Origin: Proteles cristata cristata
Lineage: Eukaryota > Chordata > Mammalia > Carnivora > Hyaenidae
NCBI GenBank assembly: GCA_017311185.1
Contig: JAESUZ010005169.1
Location: 2,668,501-2,732,500, forward strand
DNA: 64,000 nt
Direction of reading: 5' to 3'
This document shows positions 27,877 through 41,265 of this stretch, piece by piece. The notes under the pieces are model-generated. The model saw only the letters and a program-made list of their open reading frames with translations, did no database searches and was not told the DNA's origin. Each line of letters opens with the position of its first letter. Position 1 is the stretch's first letter. A program made the translations under genes and the position numbers.

Positions 27877-29540
27877 TGAAAGTTTTAAATTATACTTGGG
27901 CACGACAAACTGGTTTTTTTTTTTTCTTATTTTAAAAGTTTTCAAAATAAGACAAAAAAATTTAAAGAAGATAGTGAGAATGACAAAGAGGGGTGAGGAA
28001 AACCTGAAATTTGCAAAATTCACAGAGATTATTAAAGGATTATAAATTTGAGTAAAATAGCAAATCCTGTCATATACTTCCACGATTCCACATGCAAAAG
28101 GAACACATTGAATTAAATGTTCTATGATATGCATTTTCTTTTAACCACAGCTGCCAAGGTAAAGTTCTCACTAAATAAAATATAATCCTATATTTAAAAG
28201 TTCATTTACCTAGTCTGTCAATATCATATATTAAAATAGGCACAGGCACCTTTCTACACATTGATTATCAATTCTCATTCATTCCTATAACACTACATTT
28301 TAAACTTTTATAATTGTTAATTTTTTGTTCAAGTAATACTCAGTATGTGTAACTTGAAACTTTTCAAAATATATATTTTGTATAAAACTCTCCCCTAAGT
28401 ATCTAAAGATACCCACTGTTAATGTTTTCAGTAGAAACTTCAAATCATATTATGATTAAATATATACAGACACGTGCCTATACAATTTACAGAAATACAA
28501 AATGTTAGGTCTTTATGAATAGGGTATTTTACAAAAATATATATATATTCATATCAACAGATATTTTCCCGCAATGTTTTTCTGATAGCATATACCAAAA
28601 ACTGTTTAAATGATTCTCCCCTTTTAAATTTTAAGTGATTCTTCAGGAAAGCACACTGCTTTCTTATAGTTCCTTTCTACTTGTGATTATTTTTCATTTT
28701 AATAATTAAAAATTACAGAAAAATGATTAACTATGAGAGAGTACTCAAAAACTGTCCATATGCCTCTGCACTAAGTTCAATGTTGGTTAGTAGAAGTAAA
28801 TAGCTTTAATGCAAAATGTTTAATGATTATACTATTCATACATTGCTAACAAATTTCCAAATACTGGTGTTGAAATTTTTAAATTACCTTTGCTTCAATA
28901 GATATAGCCAATGATTTTTTCTTACATTAACTACTGATTTTGTGAATTATATTTATAAGTATCAAACATTAAGCCATATTTGCACCAATGGAATGAACCC
29001 TATTTTTAGTGTTGTCTTTTCTCAATATATTCATGAAATCAATTTTGTCATATATTATTTATAATTTCTTATCTGTAATTTCCTCTTTGCTTTTTGTTAT
29101 GTTTTCTTATCTATGTTATTCCTGTATATATAATTAGAAAACATTCCATCATTTTCTAAACTCTACACAAACTGAACAATGCTTTTAATTCTATAAAATA
29201 TTTACTGATAAAATAAATATTTATAAATCTTCTTCCTTTAAGGAATAGCCTTTGTTTTATCAGGGTAATATTTATTTATAGTATTATTTTTACAATAATT
29301 TTAGTAATTAAATATAGCAAAGGTTATTGGCCTTTTCAAATAAAATGCTTAGATTTATTACAGAGCATTTGTTATATTGTTGAATAAAATCATTATCGTC
29401 AATTCACTTGTTATGTTTCTTATGGTTGTTTATATTCTAAATTTTAAGTGAATGCTTTTTCCATGTTTTAGAAAATAAAGTAAAAATAAATAAATAAAAT
29501 TATGAGACTAATTTTTCTTATAACATAGCCTTAAAATATC
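27877..29540. other. AT-rich non-coding stretch
   Basis: Nothing identifiable; many short A and T runs. Possible very old LINE remains in 28.2-29.0 kb cannot be supported by eye. Confidence 0.3.
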
Positions 29541-29552
29541 CTGAATATTTTA

Positions 29553-29777
29553 TTATTTTTTTTAATATTTTTATTTATTTCTAGAAGAGAGAGAGAGAGA
29601 GAGACAGCGTGAGCAGGGGAGGGTCAGAGAAAGAGGGAGATACAGACTCTGAAATAGGCTCCAGTCTCCGAGCTGGCAGTCAGCACAGAGCCCAACGCTG
29701 TGCTCGAACCCACAAACCACGAGATCATGACCTAAGTGAAAGTTGGACGCTTAACCGACTAAGCCACCCAGGAGCCC
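29553..29777 (-). mobile_element. Young felid SINE with 12-bp target duplication
   Basis: Reverse copy with (GA)n of eight units; CTGAATATTTTA at 29541-29552 and 29778-29789. One ORF of 61 codons lies inside it only because the SINE lacks stops in that frame. Confidence 0.96.
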
Positions 29778-29789
29778 CTGAATATTTTA

Positions 29790-31204
29790 AATAAGACATT
29801 ATTTATATTTTTAAATTTCAGTTATATCAATATATTTTTAATTATTTCCTTGACATGGCATTATTTGTTAAATTTAAATTTTCCCAAGAGATTTAATGTT
29901 GTCATTTTATTATTTTATAGTTTTCATAAATTATGATAAAAACTGTCCACACTTTTAACTTTAGGAGCATGTTAAATGACATCTTTAGAGTTTGTATATA
30001 AAATATAGGACTGCACATATGTACATTAACAAATTATAATACTTTGTCTATTATACATATACAAAAATAGCAACATTAATACTTTTATTAGCTTATTAAT
30101 TTTCTTAATTTTAGTATCAAAATGATAGTAATATATATAAATATAATTTAATTATTTTCCTATGACTATATAATTATACAATCATACATATACAATCATA
30201 TATTTATAAAATATATAATTATAAAACCTTTTATATTTTGTTTTGTTTTCATAAAGTAATCTAATACCTACGTGTTTACCCTGAAATTTACATAAAATTT
30301 GAGATGAATGAAAGCAACTCTGAAGTGTTCCAGCTGTGAGGCTTTGATTACCTTCCTTTATGTTTTTCACACTTAACCTGTTTTTTTCCCCTGTAGGACA
30401 CATTTCAAATCTTCTTCACTTGGGCTCAAATGATTTAGAATATATACATTCTTTTTTTAGGCTGCTATTCTTGAAGACATGAAGTAGCTTGTGTAACCTA
30501 TACTTTAATAGATATTTTTAAATGTTTCATAATAATATGACTTACTTCAGGTTTACATTCATCTAGTTTCTACAAAATATTTTATGTCTTATAATTTTAA
30601 ATTTTTTGCTGTACCCTAACTTATAATTAGACAATATCATGCTTTACTAGCACCACTGCTTATTGTCCTTTTTTTTTTTTTTTAAACTCACTGTTATCCT
30701 TTTTCTTATTATTTAATCTCACATTCATATGCAATATTTCCAGAACTGGCGTGTGGGTGGCATACGGAATGAGTCTTTGCCTGTCAGATAATCTGTGAGG
30801 TGCTTGTAGAAGAATGATGGTTTAACTGATTTAAATATCTTCAGTCACAATCTTTTAAGTTCATATTTTGTATTCATCTTTTATTGCCTTCTTGCATGGA
30901 GAGAAATTTGAGTCCAATTAGATTTTTTTTTTCATTCTTTAGAGATGATATATTTTCTGCATGGATGTTTATGTGATTTTTTTCAATCATTAGTGTCCGT
31001 GAACATTTTAAGTGCGTGTTCCAAATCCTGAACATATAGAAACAGTCATATATTAAAAGTAATATATAACTTTTCTTGCTATACATATACTAACAGTCAA
31101 AAAGGGGGAAAAAAACATAGCCAGTGGAAAATGATTAAAAAGTGTCATAGTTACTAACCATATTATTGATATAAATATTTATATAAATAACCAAAGTTAT
31201 TTAT
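29790..31204. other. Very AT-rich non-coding stretch
   Basis: The most AT-rich part of the window, with TATATA-type simple sequence around 30130-30230 and a T-run at 30669-30683. No gene or repeat copy recognised. Confidence 0.35.
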
Positions 31205-31220
31205 AAAAAATAAACTCACA

Positions 31221-31459
31221 GGGCTCCTGGGTGGCTCAGTCGGTTAAGTGTCCGACTTTGGCTCAGGTCATGATCTCACAGTTCGTGGGTTCGACCCCCA
31301 CGTCAGTCTCTGTGCTGACAGCTAGCTCAGAGCCTAAAGCCTCTTTCCGATTCTGTGTCTCCCTCTCTCTCTGACCCTCCCCTGCTCACGGTGCCTGTCT
31401 CTCTCTCAGAAATAAATAACTTTAAAAAAACATTAAAAACATTAAAAAAAAATTTTAAT
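31221..31459 (+). mobile_element. Felid SINE with near-perfect target duplication
   Basis: Head GGGCTCCTGGGTGGCTCAGT; flanks AAAAAATAAACTCACA and AAAAAATAAACTTACA differ by one base (start near 31205 and 31460). Confidence 0.93.
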
Positions 31460-31474
31460 AAAAAATAAACTTAC

Positions 31475-32400
31475 ATCCTAATAATGTAATTATTTCAGAA
31501 TATCAGGTAATACATATAAACATGTATTCTTTTTCACTCAGCAATTCCATTTCTGGGTATTTATTGCAAGGAAATAGTTGAACAAATGCAACAAAGTTAC
31601 ATAGACTCTATGAACCCCGAAGTTTTAATCATAATTATCAATAAATTATGCCATATATGTCTATAGAAATTATGCTATATAGACCATTGGAATAAAATCA
31701 GGAATACAGAAATAAAGCTACACATGAACAGCTGATTTTCAACAAGGGCACAAAGATTTTTCCCTGTGGAAAGGACAGGACAGTTTTCAACAAACTGTGT
31801 TGGAAATTTGGATATCCAAGAGCAAAAGATGAATTTGGAAACTTATCCTACATCATACAGACGATAGACCTAAAGATATGACGTAAAATAATAAAACATT
31901 TACAAGAAAACATAGGAGAAAAACTTGATAATGTTGTATTTGGCAAAGTCTTAACTATGACATAAAAGCAGAGGTAACAGAAGTAAATGTAGATAATCTG
32001 GATTATATCAAAATTTAAACTACTATAGGGGCGCCTGGGTGGCTTAGTTAGTTAAGCGTCCAACTTTCACTTAGGTCATGATCTCGTGGTTCATGGGTTC
32101 AAGCCCCGCGTCGGACTCTGTGCTGACTGCCAGCTCAGAGCCTGGAGCCTGTTTCAGTCTGTGACTCCCTCTCTCTCTGACCCTCCCCTGCTCACGCTGT
32201 CTCTCTCTCTCTCTCCTAGAAATAAAATAAATAAATAATTAATTAATTAAAAAATAAAAAACAAAATTTAAACTACTATAAATCAAAGGACACAGTTTAC
32301 AGAGTGAAAAGGCAACTACGGAATGAGAGAAAATACTTGCAAGTCATATATCTGATAAGGGGTTAATAAGCAGAATATATAAAGGTACTACTTCAAATGC
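31475..32400 (+). mobile_element. Decayed L1 fragment A (late ORF2), split by a SINE
   Basis: ORF2 C-terminal phrases: CAGCAATTCCATTTCTGGGT at 31540, then AAATAAAGCTACACATGAAC, GCAACTACGGAATGAGAGAA and ATATCTGATAAGGGGTTAAT. The order (late ORF2 before fragment B's earlier ORF2) shows that A and B are separate insertions or a rearrangement. Interrupted at 32028-32262. Not coding. Confidence 0.82.
32028..32262 (+). mobile_element. Young felid SINE nested in an L1, 18-bp target duplication
   Basis: AAAATTTAAACTACTATA flanks it (32010-32027 and 32263-32280). The L1 sequence continues cleanly on both sides, so the SINE is younger than the L1. Confidence 0.97.
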
Positions 32401-33970
32401 ACCTCAACATAATAAAGGCTCTTTACAATAAGCCCTTAAGTAACATTATACTCAAGGTGAAGAGTTAAAAGCTTTTTTTTTCCCCTAAGATCAGAAATAA
32501 AATAAGGATGCTCACTCTCACAACTTCTATTCACCTTAAGACTGGGAGGCCAACCAATAGCATCAGGCAAGAAAAAGAAATAAAAGGCATCCAAATCAGA
32601 AAGTAAAAACTCAAATTCAAATGATTTCTGTTTGTAGATGATGATGGTCTTCTATATAGAATATCCTAAAGACTCTACCAAAGATGTTAGACTAATAAAA
32701 ATGAATTCAGTAAAGCTACAGGATACAAAAAGCAAACTACAAAAATTAGTTCTGTGTCTATATACTAACAACAAACTTTCTAAAATAGTTATTAAGAAAG
32801 TAATCTCATTTACAGTAGCATCAAAACCAATAAGATACTTAGGAATAAATTTAATAAAGTAGATGGAAGATGTGTACACTGAAAACTCTATGATGCTGAC
32901 AAAAGAAGATGAAGACACAAACACATGGAAACACATCTCATGTTTTTGGCTAAAAGAATTAATAGTATTTAAATGTCCATAATAGTCAAAGAGTTCTACA
33001 GATTAAATGCATTCCCTGTCACAATTCCAGTGGTATTTTCCATAGAAATAGAACAAAAAGTCCTAAAATGTATTGGGAACCACAAATGACCCTCAACAGC
33101 CAAATCAATCTTGAAGAACAACAAAGCAGGGTATCACGTCCTAATTTCAAACTGTATTACAAAGCTATAGTAATCAAAGCAGTATGGTACTGGCATAAAA
33201 AACAGGCACATAGTAATTGGAAATAAAGAGCCCAGAAATAAAACCATACATATAAGGTTAACTAATTTTTGACAAAGGCACCAACAATACATAATGGAGA
33301 AAAGACAGTCTCTTCAATAAACTGATTTGGGAAAACTTGATACCTGCTTGCAAAAGAATGAAACTGAACCTCTATTTTACACAAACGTTAACTTAAAATG
33401 GATTAAAGACATGAACGTAAAACTGGAAAACATGAAACTAGAAGAAAGCACAGAGTTAAAGCTCCCTGACATTAGTCTTGGCAATGATTTCTTAGGTAAG
33501 ACACCAAGACAACAGGAAACAAAATCCAAAATAAACGCATAAGACTAACATCAAATTGAAGAGACTTGCACAGCAAAGTAAACAATCAGTAAGCTGGAGG
33601 CAACTTACAGAATAGGAGAAAATATTTGCAAATTATGTATCTGATAATGGGAATAATATACAAAATACATTAAAAAGTCATGCTGTTCAAGAGCAAAAAA
33701 GTAAACAATCCAATTGAAATTGGGCAAAGCACCTAAGCAGATATTTTTCCAAAGGAGATATACAAATGTGAATCAAAACCTCAATAAGATATCATTTCAC
33801 ACCTGCTGGGATGACAGCTATAAAAAATAAGTAGTAAGTGTTGGTGAGAATGTAGAGTAAAGGGAACCCTTACAAATGTTGGAGGGAATAAATATTGGTA
33901 CTGCCATTATGGTAAACAGCACTGCGGTTCCACCAAAATTAAAAATAGAACTTGTAATTAATAGACAATA
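32401..33970 (+). mobile_element. Decayed L1 fragment B (reverse-transcriptase to late ORF2)
   Basis: Begins in the reverse-transcriptase region: CTCAAGGTGAAGAGTTAAAA, AAGATCAGAAATAAAATAAG, AGGCATCCAAATCAGAAAG, GTAGATGATGATGGTCTTC (position of the catalytic YADD-type motif, here altered), then GTAATCAAAGCAGTATGGTA and CACACCTGCTGGGATGACAG. Broken in all frames. Ends without a clear 3' UTR. Confidence 0.9.
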
Positions 33971-34060
33971 AAACTATCTTTACACAGATAAAGACTGAAA
34001 ATGACAAAGGAAAGATCTGCTTACCTATGAAGCCAAATACAGGTCCTGATTTATATACCA

Positions 34061-34250
34061 GTGGTTCTCAGTTTTTCAAACTTGAGTGTGTATCCGAATC
34101 ACCTCAACTGCTTGTGAAAGACTACGAGATCCTGTGCCAGATTTTCTAATTCAGTAGGTTTAGGGTGGTGCCCAAGAATCAGTATTTCTAACAGTTCCCA
34201 TAAGATGCTGATACTGCTGGTCCTGGCTCCCTACTGGGAAACCACCTATG
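34061..34250 (+). repeat. MER5A-like hAT DNA transposon remnant
   Basis: CCAGTGGTTCTCAGTTTTTC, CCGAATCACCTCAACTGCTT, TTCTAATTCAGTAGGTTTAG, GATGCTGATACTGCTGGTCC and GGGAAACCAC follow the MER5A consensus end to end. Non-coding. Confidence 0.85.
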
Positions 34251-35008
34251 TATACTGATCTCACAATGCCCACTCTCTCCATTTTTTTTTTACTTTCAGA
34301 AGGAAAAGGCCTAAGAACTTTGCTACTGTCTTCTGACCCAAAACCTAAGTGGCAACTTCTTGGGTATCCTACTTACGACAGCCTGCTTCAGTGAGAGCCA
34401 TGAAATGTGATCCCCTCTGTGATGAAATGGGTCAGCATAAGCCGCTACAAGTTATGTTTTTCAACAGAAGATTACAAATTTTTCTCCATAGCGATGTCAT
34501 TTCTGTGGTTATATAGTTTTTCATTGGCTAGATGAAATCCAAGAAATTTGTACATGCATATTTCATACCATAAACATTAAATCCAAGATGGGCATAAAAG
34601 CAAAGGTAAACATTCAAAGTACAGAAAAGTTGTCCAAGAGGAAGTTTATCAGATTGCTAGAAAGACAGAAATTATTTGATGTGAACAAAAGGAAAAAGAA
34701 AGTAATCATGACTCAACTGAGTACAGATGATTAAAAATAATTTCTCTATATCAAAAATATAATTAAAAAGGAAAGAGGTCTCAGCAAATATGAAAAGCAA
34801 TTCTAGAGACCACTTATAAATATTCTTTATGAAAAACACTTATAAATATTGATAAAAATACATCAATAATCCAGTAGGTAGAAAAGTAATGGATGTGAAA
34901 GTGCAATTCTAAAGTGTTAAATGCAATCAGTAATTCTGAAAATGGTAATGGACCTTTTTGTGGTGAAATAAATGCAAATTAAAACAAAAAAGAGACAGCA
35001 GTACATTT

Positions 35009-35226
35009 TTTTTTTAAATATTTTTATTTATTTCTAGGAGAGAGAGAGAGAGACAGCGTGAGCAGGGGAGGGTCAGAGAGAGAGGGAGTCACAGACTGAA
35101 ACAGGCTGCGGGCTCTGAGCTGGCAGTCAGCACAGAGCCCGACGTGGGGCTCGAACCCACAAACCGCGAGATCATGACCTAAGCGAAAGTCGGACGCTTA
35201 ACCGACTAAGCCACCCAGGCGCCCCA
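35009..35226 (-). mobile_element. Young felid SINE, 16-bp target duplication
   Basis: Nearly consensus (CCGACGTGGGGCTCGAACCC, CCACCCAGGCGCCCCA). Flanked by AGACAGCAGTACATTT at 34993-35008 and 35227-35242. Confidence 0.97.
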
Positions 35227-35242
35227 AGACAGCAGTACATTT

Positions 35243-38210
35243 AAGAAGTACTAAAAATATAGTAAATTTTAATATGTCTATGTATAATAATTGTTTCTGT
35301 TAGGATATATAAATAAGTATAATGACTTGGAGACCAATTTTAGAAAATTTATCAATAACTATATACATATATATGTCATCATCCTTTGAGTTAGCACCTT
35401 CTCATGTTAAAACTGATCCTAAAGTGAAAAACTCCAAAATGTTTAACATATCCATTAGAGCATATCTATTTTAAAGTTGGAATTAATTATCTAACTACTG
35501 TTGTATCTGTGCTTAAGTAAATTGCTTCTATCAATTTAATAATACATTATATGACATTTAACTGGCATTTAATGATGCTTTGCAGCAACAAGGGAAACAC
35601 AATTTTAGGTAAGTAAAGAACAAGTCAAATCTATATGTATAACCATTATATGGTAATAACTATATAAAATCATAACTACGGTGGATGGAAGAAAAGATAA
35701 TTAGTCACTTAAGAGGAATAAAGATATAAATATCTTCATTATTTTTTAAATTGCATTATAAACATTTCACTATTAATAAAAGACATGAACACCTCCCTCC
35801 TATATATCAAGGAAAGAAAAACTAGGCTTTTGCTCTTCCTTTAGCAAAAGAGGGCTGTCAGTGTACTTCATTTGGCAAAATCTGGCCATCCAGCCAGCTG
35901 TTTGCTTTTTGTATGATCTGTGAACTAAGAAAGGTTTTCATATTTTTGAATAATAATTTCCCTCACTGTTATTTTTGAGTACAATAGAAAAAAATCAAAT
36001 TGCTTACAGTAGCTCTTTTGGAGTACTGGAGTAACTACTATTATTTGTAAAATAATAAAACAAGAAAGAAAAGTTTAATGAGAGGATTATCCAACATGGT
36101 AGATATTTTCACTTTAGTTTCTTTGAACTATAGAGAGATACTTCAGTCTTTCCCCTGCTTGAAAATCCCATATTCTATTACTATTACTTCCTTACTTTTT
36201 GATGGCATACTTAGATATATGAAATGCTATTGTGCTCCATTCCCTCTACATTACTAAGTAATTAAGTTGTAAAAATAATGCCCTGTACATTTTAAATCAA
36301 GATACTTAGGGTCACCTTTATTTGTCTACAATTTCTCTGTATGTGTAAATAGACCCTAAGAGGGCTCCCATAGTCTGGGGAGACCAGTGTAGGCTCTGTC
36401 ACAATTCACTGCCTTGAATTGACTCTACCTACTTTCAACTCCCGGACATACTGAAAGTCTAAGGAAAAGTATGGTGAAGTGGATCCACCTAAACACAAAG
36501 GAAGAGATGAAGGCACAAAATCTGGCAGGCCTTTTTACAGAAAATATTTTGATTTCTTCTAAATTTGCGGGTACTTTATCCAATGTTGCACTGAAAACAA
36601 CAAACAAGAAAAGAGTTCATTTACTGCCATTATCACTTACAAAATATGAAAACAAGTACACAACTCAAACGTGGCATTTTTGTATGGGAACAGTCTTCTT
36701 TTTTTCTAAAAATAAAATACTACATACTTTAAAAATATTAAGGGGTAAATTAATTATAAAATACAAAACAAAACAAAAAAATTAAGTCTCCTTCCACTTT
36801 GACACTGATTCCCTCTCTCTAATGGGTAAGAAACACTCACTTTTCAATTTTTTCTTTTCTGTTCCTTTTTTTAGATAAATATATATTTGGATCTGTATAT
36901 ATGCATGTTATCTCCAATATAAACATAAACAAAACTATACTGTCTCCATTTTTCCTCTGCTGTTATGAATTTAATGTATTTTGAAGTTCTCCTCATACTA
37001 CCTTTAAAAATTATATCATTCTCTCCAATGCCTGCATGTTTCACCAGAGACTGCAGGAATCTATGCCATAAAATAAATCATATTCCCCTATACTGAGCTT
37101 TCAGTACCTGTGGCCTCTGTATTTTTGAATTAATTAAATATTCTGAACAACCAAATGAATTTTACTAATAATTAATTAACATAATTTTGACTAATCAAGT
37201 ACGTAATTGTCATTTTAAGACTTAGTTTAAGTTTCATTTATTCTCTTAAGGTGGATCCTTTCACATTGCTACAAGCCAGTCACTGAGACAGAATGCACTT
37301 TAGCAAGCCAAAAATCACTCAGACACATGAAAGCAAATACAAGACTTGTTCTGCCCTCTGTATGGGTAGAGGTCTTTGTTGGTTCAGAATCTGGAGTTGA
37401 TAAAGGCTCTGTTATAGACATGAGTTGTTCCGTCTCTGTATCTTTCAAATTCAGGTGAAATTCAAACAGGAATCTTTTATATTTATTGCCTTATCCTTTA
37501 TCCGTTTAGAGATACACAGAATGAAGATCCACAGAATGAAAAAGGAATCTGACACAGCTTAACAGATGTTAGTTATACAGGTTTGTTTCGGAAGAAAGGA
37601 AGCAAAAAAAAAAAAAAAAAAAAAAGGGTGTGGGGTATGAGTTTTTATGCAATTCATTCAATTGTTAGAACAAACATTTATTGGTGAATTAGAAATCAAA
37701 TTTGCTTTGAGTAAAGCCTATGGTATAAATTATTGCCTAGAGACATTACTTTATGCCTATTTCCTTAAAAGAGTATTAACATTTAGGGAGGGTAGAAAAT
37801 TAATTATATCAGTGGGTATACACCGGTGTTTGTTTAGATTAGAGACTAGAAACATGTTTGGAGTTGTGCATTTTCTGAAGCCAAATACTTGCAAATAAAA
37901 ATATAAGCTTTGTAATGACAATCTAATTACAATATAAACAAAAGTAAAAGGGGCCATGACAAGTTGGGGATATATTGGCAAAATATTCTAAAGTGGAAGA
38001 GTTAATTTCCTTAGGAGACATGTTAGGGTACTAAGTCAAAGGCATTATATATAAAGAAAAGATAAACACCTTAACAGGAAAAAGTAAAGATATAAATACA
38101 CGTACACACATTCAAATAACAAATGGAAGAAAAAAGAATTCATCTGATAAATTATAAAGTAAATGAAATTAAATAAACAGTGTAACCCTCTTGTACTTCT
38201 ACCACGGGCC
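35243..38210. other. 3 kb AT-rich non-coding stretch
   Basis: No gene or clear repeat. Contains a 23-base A-run at 37603-37625. A 104-codon ORF at 36471-36785 has no recognisable product and low-complexity Lys/Thr content at its end. Confidence 0.35.
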
Positions 38211-38214
38211 TAAT

Positions 38215-38480
38215 CCATCAACAGTTCTTACAGTTACTTTCAAGATAAAGTGAGACTCTGTCTCTTGTGACCTCCCTAGTCTAACACACGGCCATTACTC
38301 TCCTGAACTACTGCAAGAACATTCTGCAATTCTACTCTTGCTTTCCTCAAATCTATCCTACACTGAAAAGCCAAGATTATAATTTAAAAATATAAATATA
38401 CCATGCCATTCCTGTGCTCAATGCTCTTCTCAGAGTTGCTGCTTCTAGAAAGAGCAGGAAAGATATATCCATGACAGATT
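38215..38480 (+). repeat. Possible L2-like LINE remnant
   Basis: CTCTCCTGAACTACTGCAAG, TTCTACTCTTGCTTTCCTCA and CATGCCATTCCTGTGCTCAA resemble a common ancient element with the phrase 'GATCATGTCACTCCC'. Assignment to L2 is from memory. Confidence 0.4.
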
Positions 38481-39418
38481 CATGAAGTCCCCTAATCAAC
38501 ATGCCCACAGGTTTCTCCTTCTTAGGCATTTACAAATGTGTAGAGACTTGGGACATTTGGCTGCTTTTCAGAGGAGCATATCTTAAAATATTAGACACTT
38601 GTAGAAGGGGAGTGTTATGTTACTAAGATTGCAGACCAAATAAAGCAAGCTGGAAATTGCTTTGTGCCTTGTGCCAACGCTGAATGTATATTCAGGAATA
38701 GCCAGTAAAATTAAAATGTGCTTCTCTCAAACTCCAGGAGAAGCATCCCATCCCCACTGGCCCCTCATTTATAACTTCTGTCTGCTACTCTAATGTAGTC
38801 TGCATCAAGACCTTTTTTTCTTAGAGCTCCTTTCCTTTATAAGTAAACCTTTGGGTTAATTTGTCCTTCCCTCAACCAGCCTACAGTATATGTTAGAAGT
38901 ATTTCTCAAAGCATTCTTCAAGCAGATGGTATTTGTTTAAAGTTAGCGCTGCCATGTAACAAATTAATCAACATTTACCAGTTTAAAATTCCTAATTTGT
39001 GATGCTCATTGTTTCTGGGGACAGGAATTTGGACAGGACACAGCAGAGGTGGCTTTTCTCTACTTCACAGTTGTCTCGGGCTTCAGCTAGAAGGATTCAA
39101 AGGATGGGAATATCCCTGAATGCTTGTTCACCCCCATGTCTGGCATATGACTCAAGCATTAGGACTTAGATTTCTATGTGTCTTTCTCCATGTTTTTTTT
39201 GCAGCATGACAGACTCAGGTTGGCCTTACTTAATGGTTCAGGGCTTTAACCATGAGTGTTACAACAAGCAGAAACTACATCACCTTTTATGAATCAGCCT
39301 CCGGAGTCACACACCATCAGTTAGTCCATGAAGGTCCAAGTAGGCACAAGCCTGACCAGATTTCAATGAGATTGCCAAAGGGAAGGGAGTGTGTCAAAGA
39401 AATGGGGGATCGGGTCTT

Positions 39419-39627
39419 TTTTTAATGTGTTTTACTTATTTCTAAGAGAGAGACAGTGCGAGCTGGGGAGGGTCAGAGAGAGAGTGAGACACAGAATCCA
39501 AAGCAGGCTCCAGGCTCCAAGCTAGCTGTCAGCAAAGAGCCCAATGCGGGGCTCAAATCCATGAACTGTGAGATAATGACTGGAGCCAAAGTCGGACGCT
39601 TAACCAACTGAGCCACCCAGATACTCC
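39419..39627 (-). mobile_element. Felid SINE with target duplication
   Basis: Reverse copy with diverged head (GCCACCCAGATACTCC). Flanks TGGGGGATCGGGTCTT (39403-39418) and TGGGGGATCAGGTCTT (from 39628) differ at one base. Confidence 0.93.
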
Positions 39628-39642
39628 TGGGGGATCAGGTCT

Positions 39643-40248
39643 TAAAACCTTCTCAACATTGATCCTTATACTGATACAGTTATCCTTTCTCAACTTTCTA
39701 TTGTTTTTATCACTGTTGTGAAATTTAAATGACTAGGGTATGGAAGAAGCTCCAATGTAGAGTGGGGTTCACTAGGAAAACTCAGAAAAACAAAGGAACA
39801 TGGATATTTGAAAACAAATCTGATCATGCTGCTGATTAGAGCTCTGTTGATGATAAAAGGGATGTTGATACTTTACTTACTAAAGTTCTTGTACATTTAA
39901 AACTTACTTGGGATTTATGAATATGACAAGTCATTAGAAAATAAAAGATAACAGACCTTAGAAAGAAAAATCAGGCAAGAATTAATGACAAATTTGAAAA
40001 CAACACTAAAGTTGAATTTCTTTGCATTTTTTGCTGGTATTACCTGAAGTAATAACAAACTGTATATGTGTTAAATATATATGTGTGTATATAATTTTTG
40101 CTGATGTTCAGTATTATTACTAAAAGATACCACAGAGAAAGTTAGTATAGAAGATATGGAAAGATAGCAGAGGCTTTAAATACCAGCATTAAAAAGCTTT
40201 AAATACAAGGAGAAATAATAACCTGCAACCAAGTTTTTAAAAGCAGAA

Positions 40249-40289
<41 letters not shown>

Positions 40290-41044
40290 ACGTGTGTATG
40301 TGTGTGTGTGTATCTGGTCATGTAGCTATTTCTCAAGGATGCACATCTATTGAGCTAGGTCTTCTGTTTAATGAAATAGTTTTGATACGCGTGGTATGCA
40401 ACATATTTGGTGTACTTCTGTTTAAATATTTATAACTAAATATAGTTAGTAATCTAAATTGCACTAAATATATTTTATGTTTTTTATTTTCACTGTATCT
40501 TAAAACATGTGCATTTAAGGACTATCATTTCAACCATTAGCTCTTTATAAGGTAGGCTTTTAGAAATAACAGTTCAGAGAGAATTCTGGGTAATTAACTA
40601 ATGGCTATTTAGGATCTTATTCTATACACCTTACTTATAATTAAGATATTTTTATAGGAGAAATATTCTGTTGCAAACACACTAATGTCCTTTAAAAACA
40701 GATGGAATTTTTATACTCAAGAGTCCAATTAGTACTTCTTAGTGAATTCTTATCCTAGTTTCTGTTTTGGGATCGGGGAATATTATCCCTTAAAGAAACA
40801 TATTTGTAAAATATTATTGATGCAAATGTCTCTTAGCCTCAAGTGAAAATGCTAAAAATGATCATACAACATTATTAAACATTATAACTATGTCATATCC
40901 TTTCTTTCCTCAGAGGAGCTGTTTTAATTTTTAAGTTCTAGCTCTTATATTCCCCTGAATTTCATAATTTATTCCATCATTTCAATCATAAACAAATAAA
41001 AACATATATATATAGTATCGAGCCTATTGCCATACTTAAAAACA
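39643..41044. other. AT-rich stretch with a (TG)n microsatellite
   Basis: Only recognisable element is a TG dinucleotide repeat at 40253-40312, interrupted by a CACG and a TA step. It can form left-handed DNA in principle and is likely length-variable between individuals. Confidence 0.7.
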
Positions 41045-41265
41045 GGGACAACTGGGTAGCTCAGTCTGTTAAGCATTTGACTGCAACTTAGGTCAGGATC
41101 AGGTCATGATCTCACAGTTCGTGGGTTCGAATCTCATGTCAGGCTCTGTGCTGACAGCTCAAAACCTGGAGCCTGCTTCAGATTCTGTGTCTCCCCCTCT
41201 CTACAGCCCTCCCCTGTTTGTGCTCTCTCAAAAATAAATAAACTTCTAAAATATAATAAATAAAG
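41045..41265 (+). mobile_element. Diverged felid SINE
   Basis: GGACAACTGGGTAGCTCAGT head, with a local duplication AGGTCAGGATC/AGGTCATGATC before the B box, GTGGGTTCGAATCTCATGTC, AAATAAATAAACTT tail. Confidence 0.9.
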
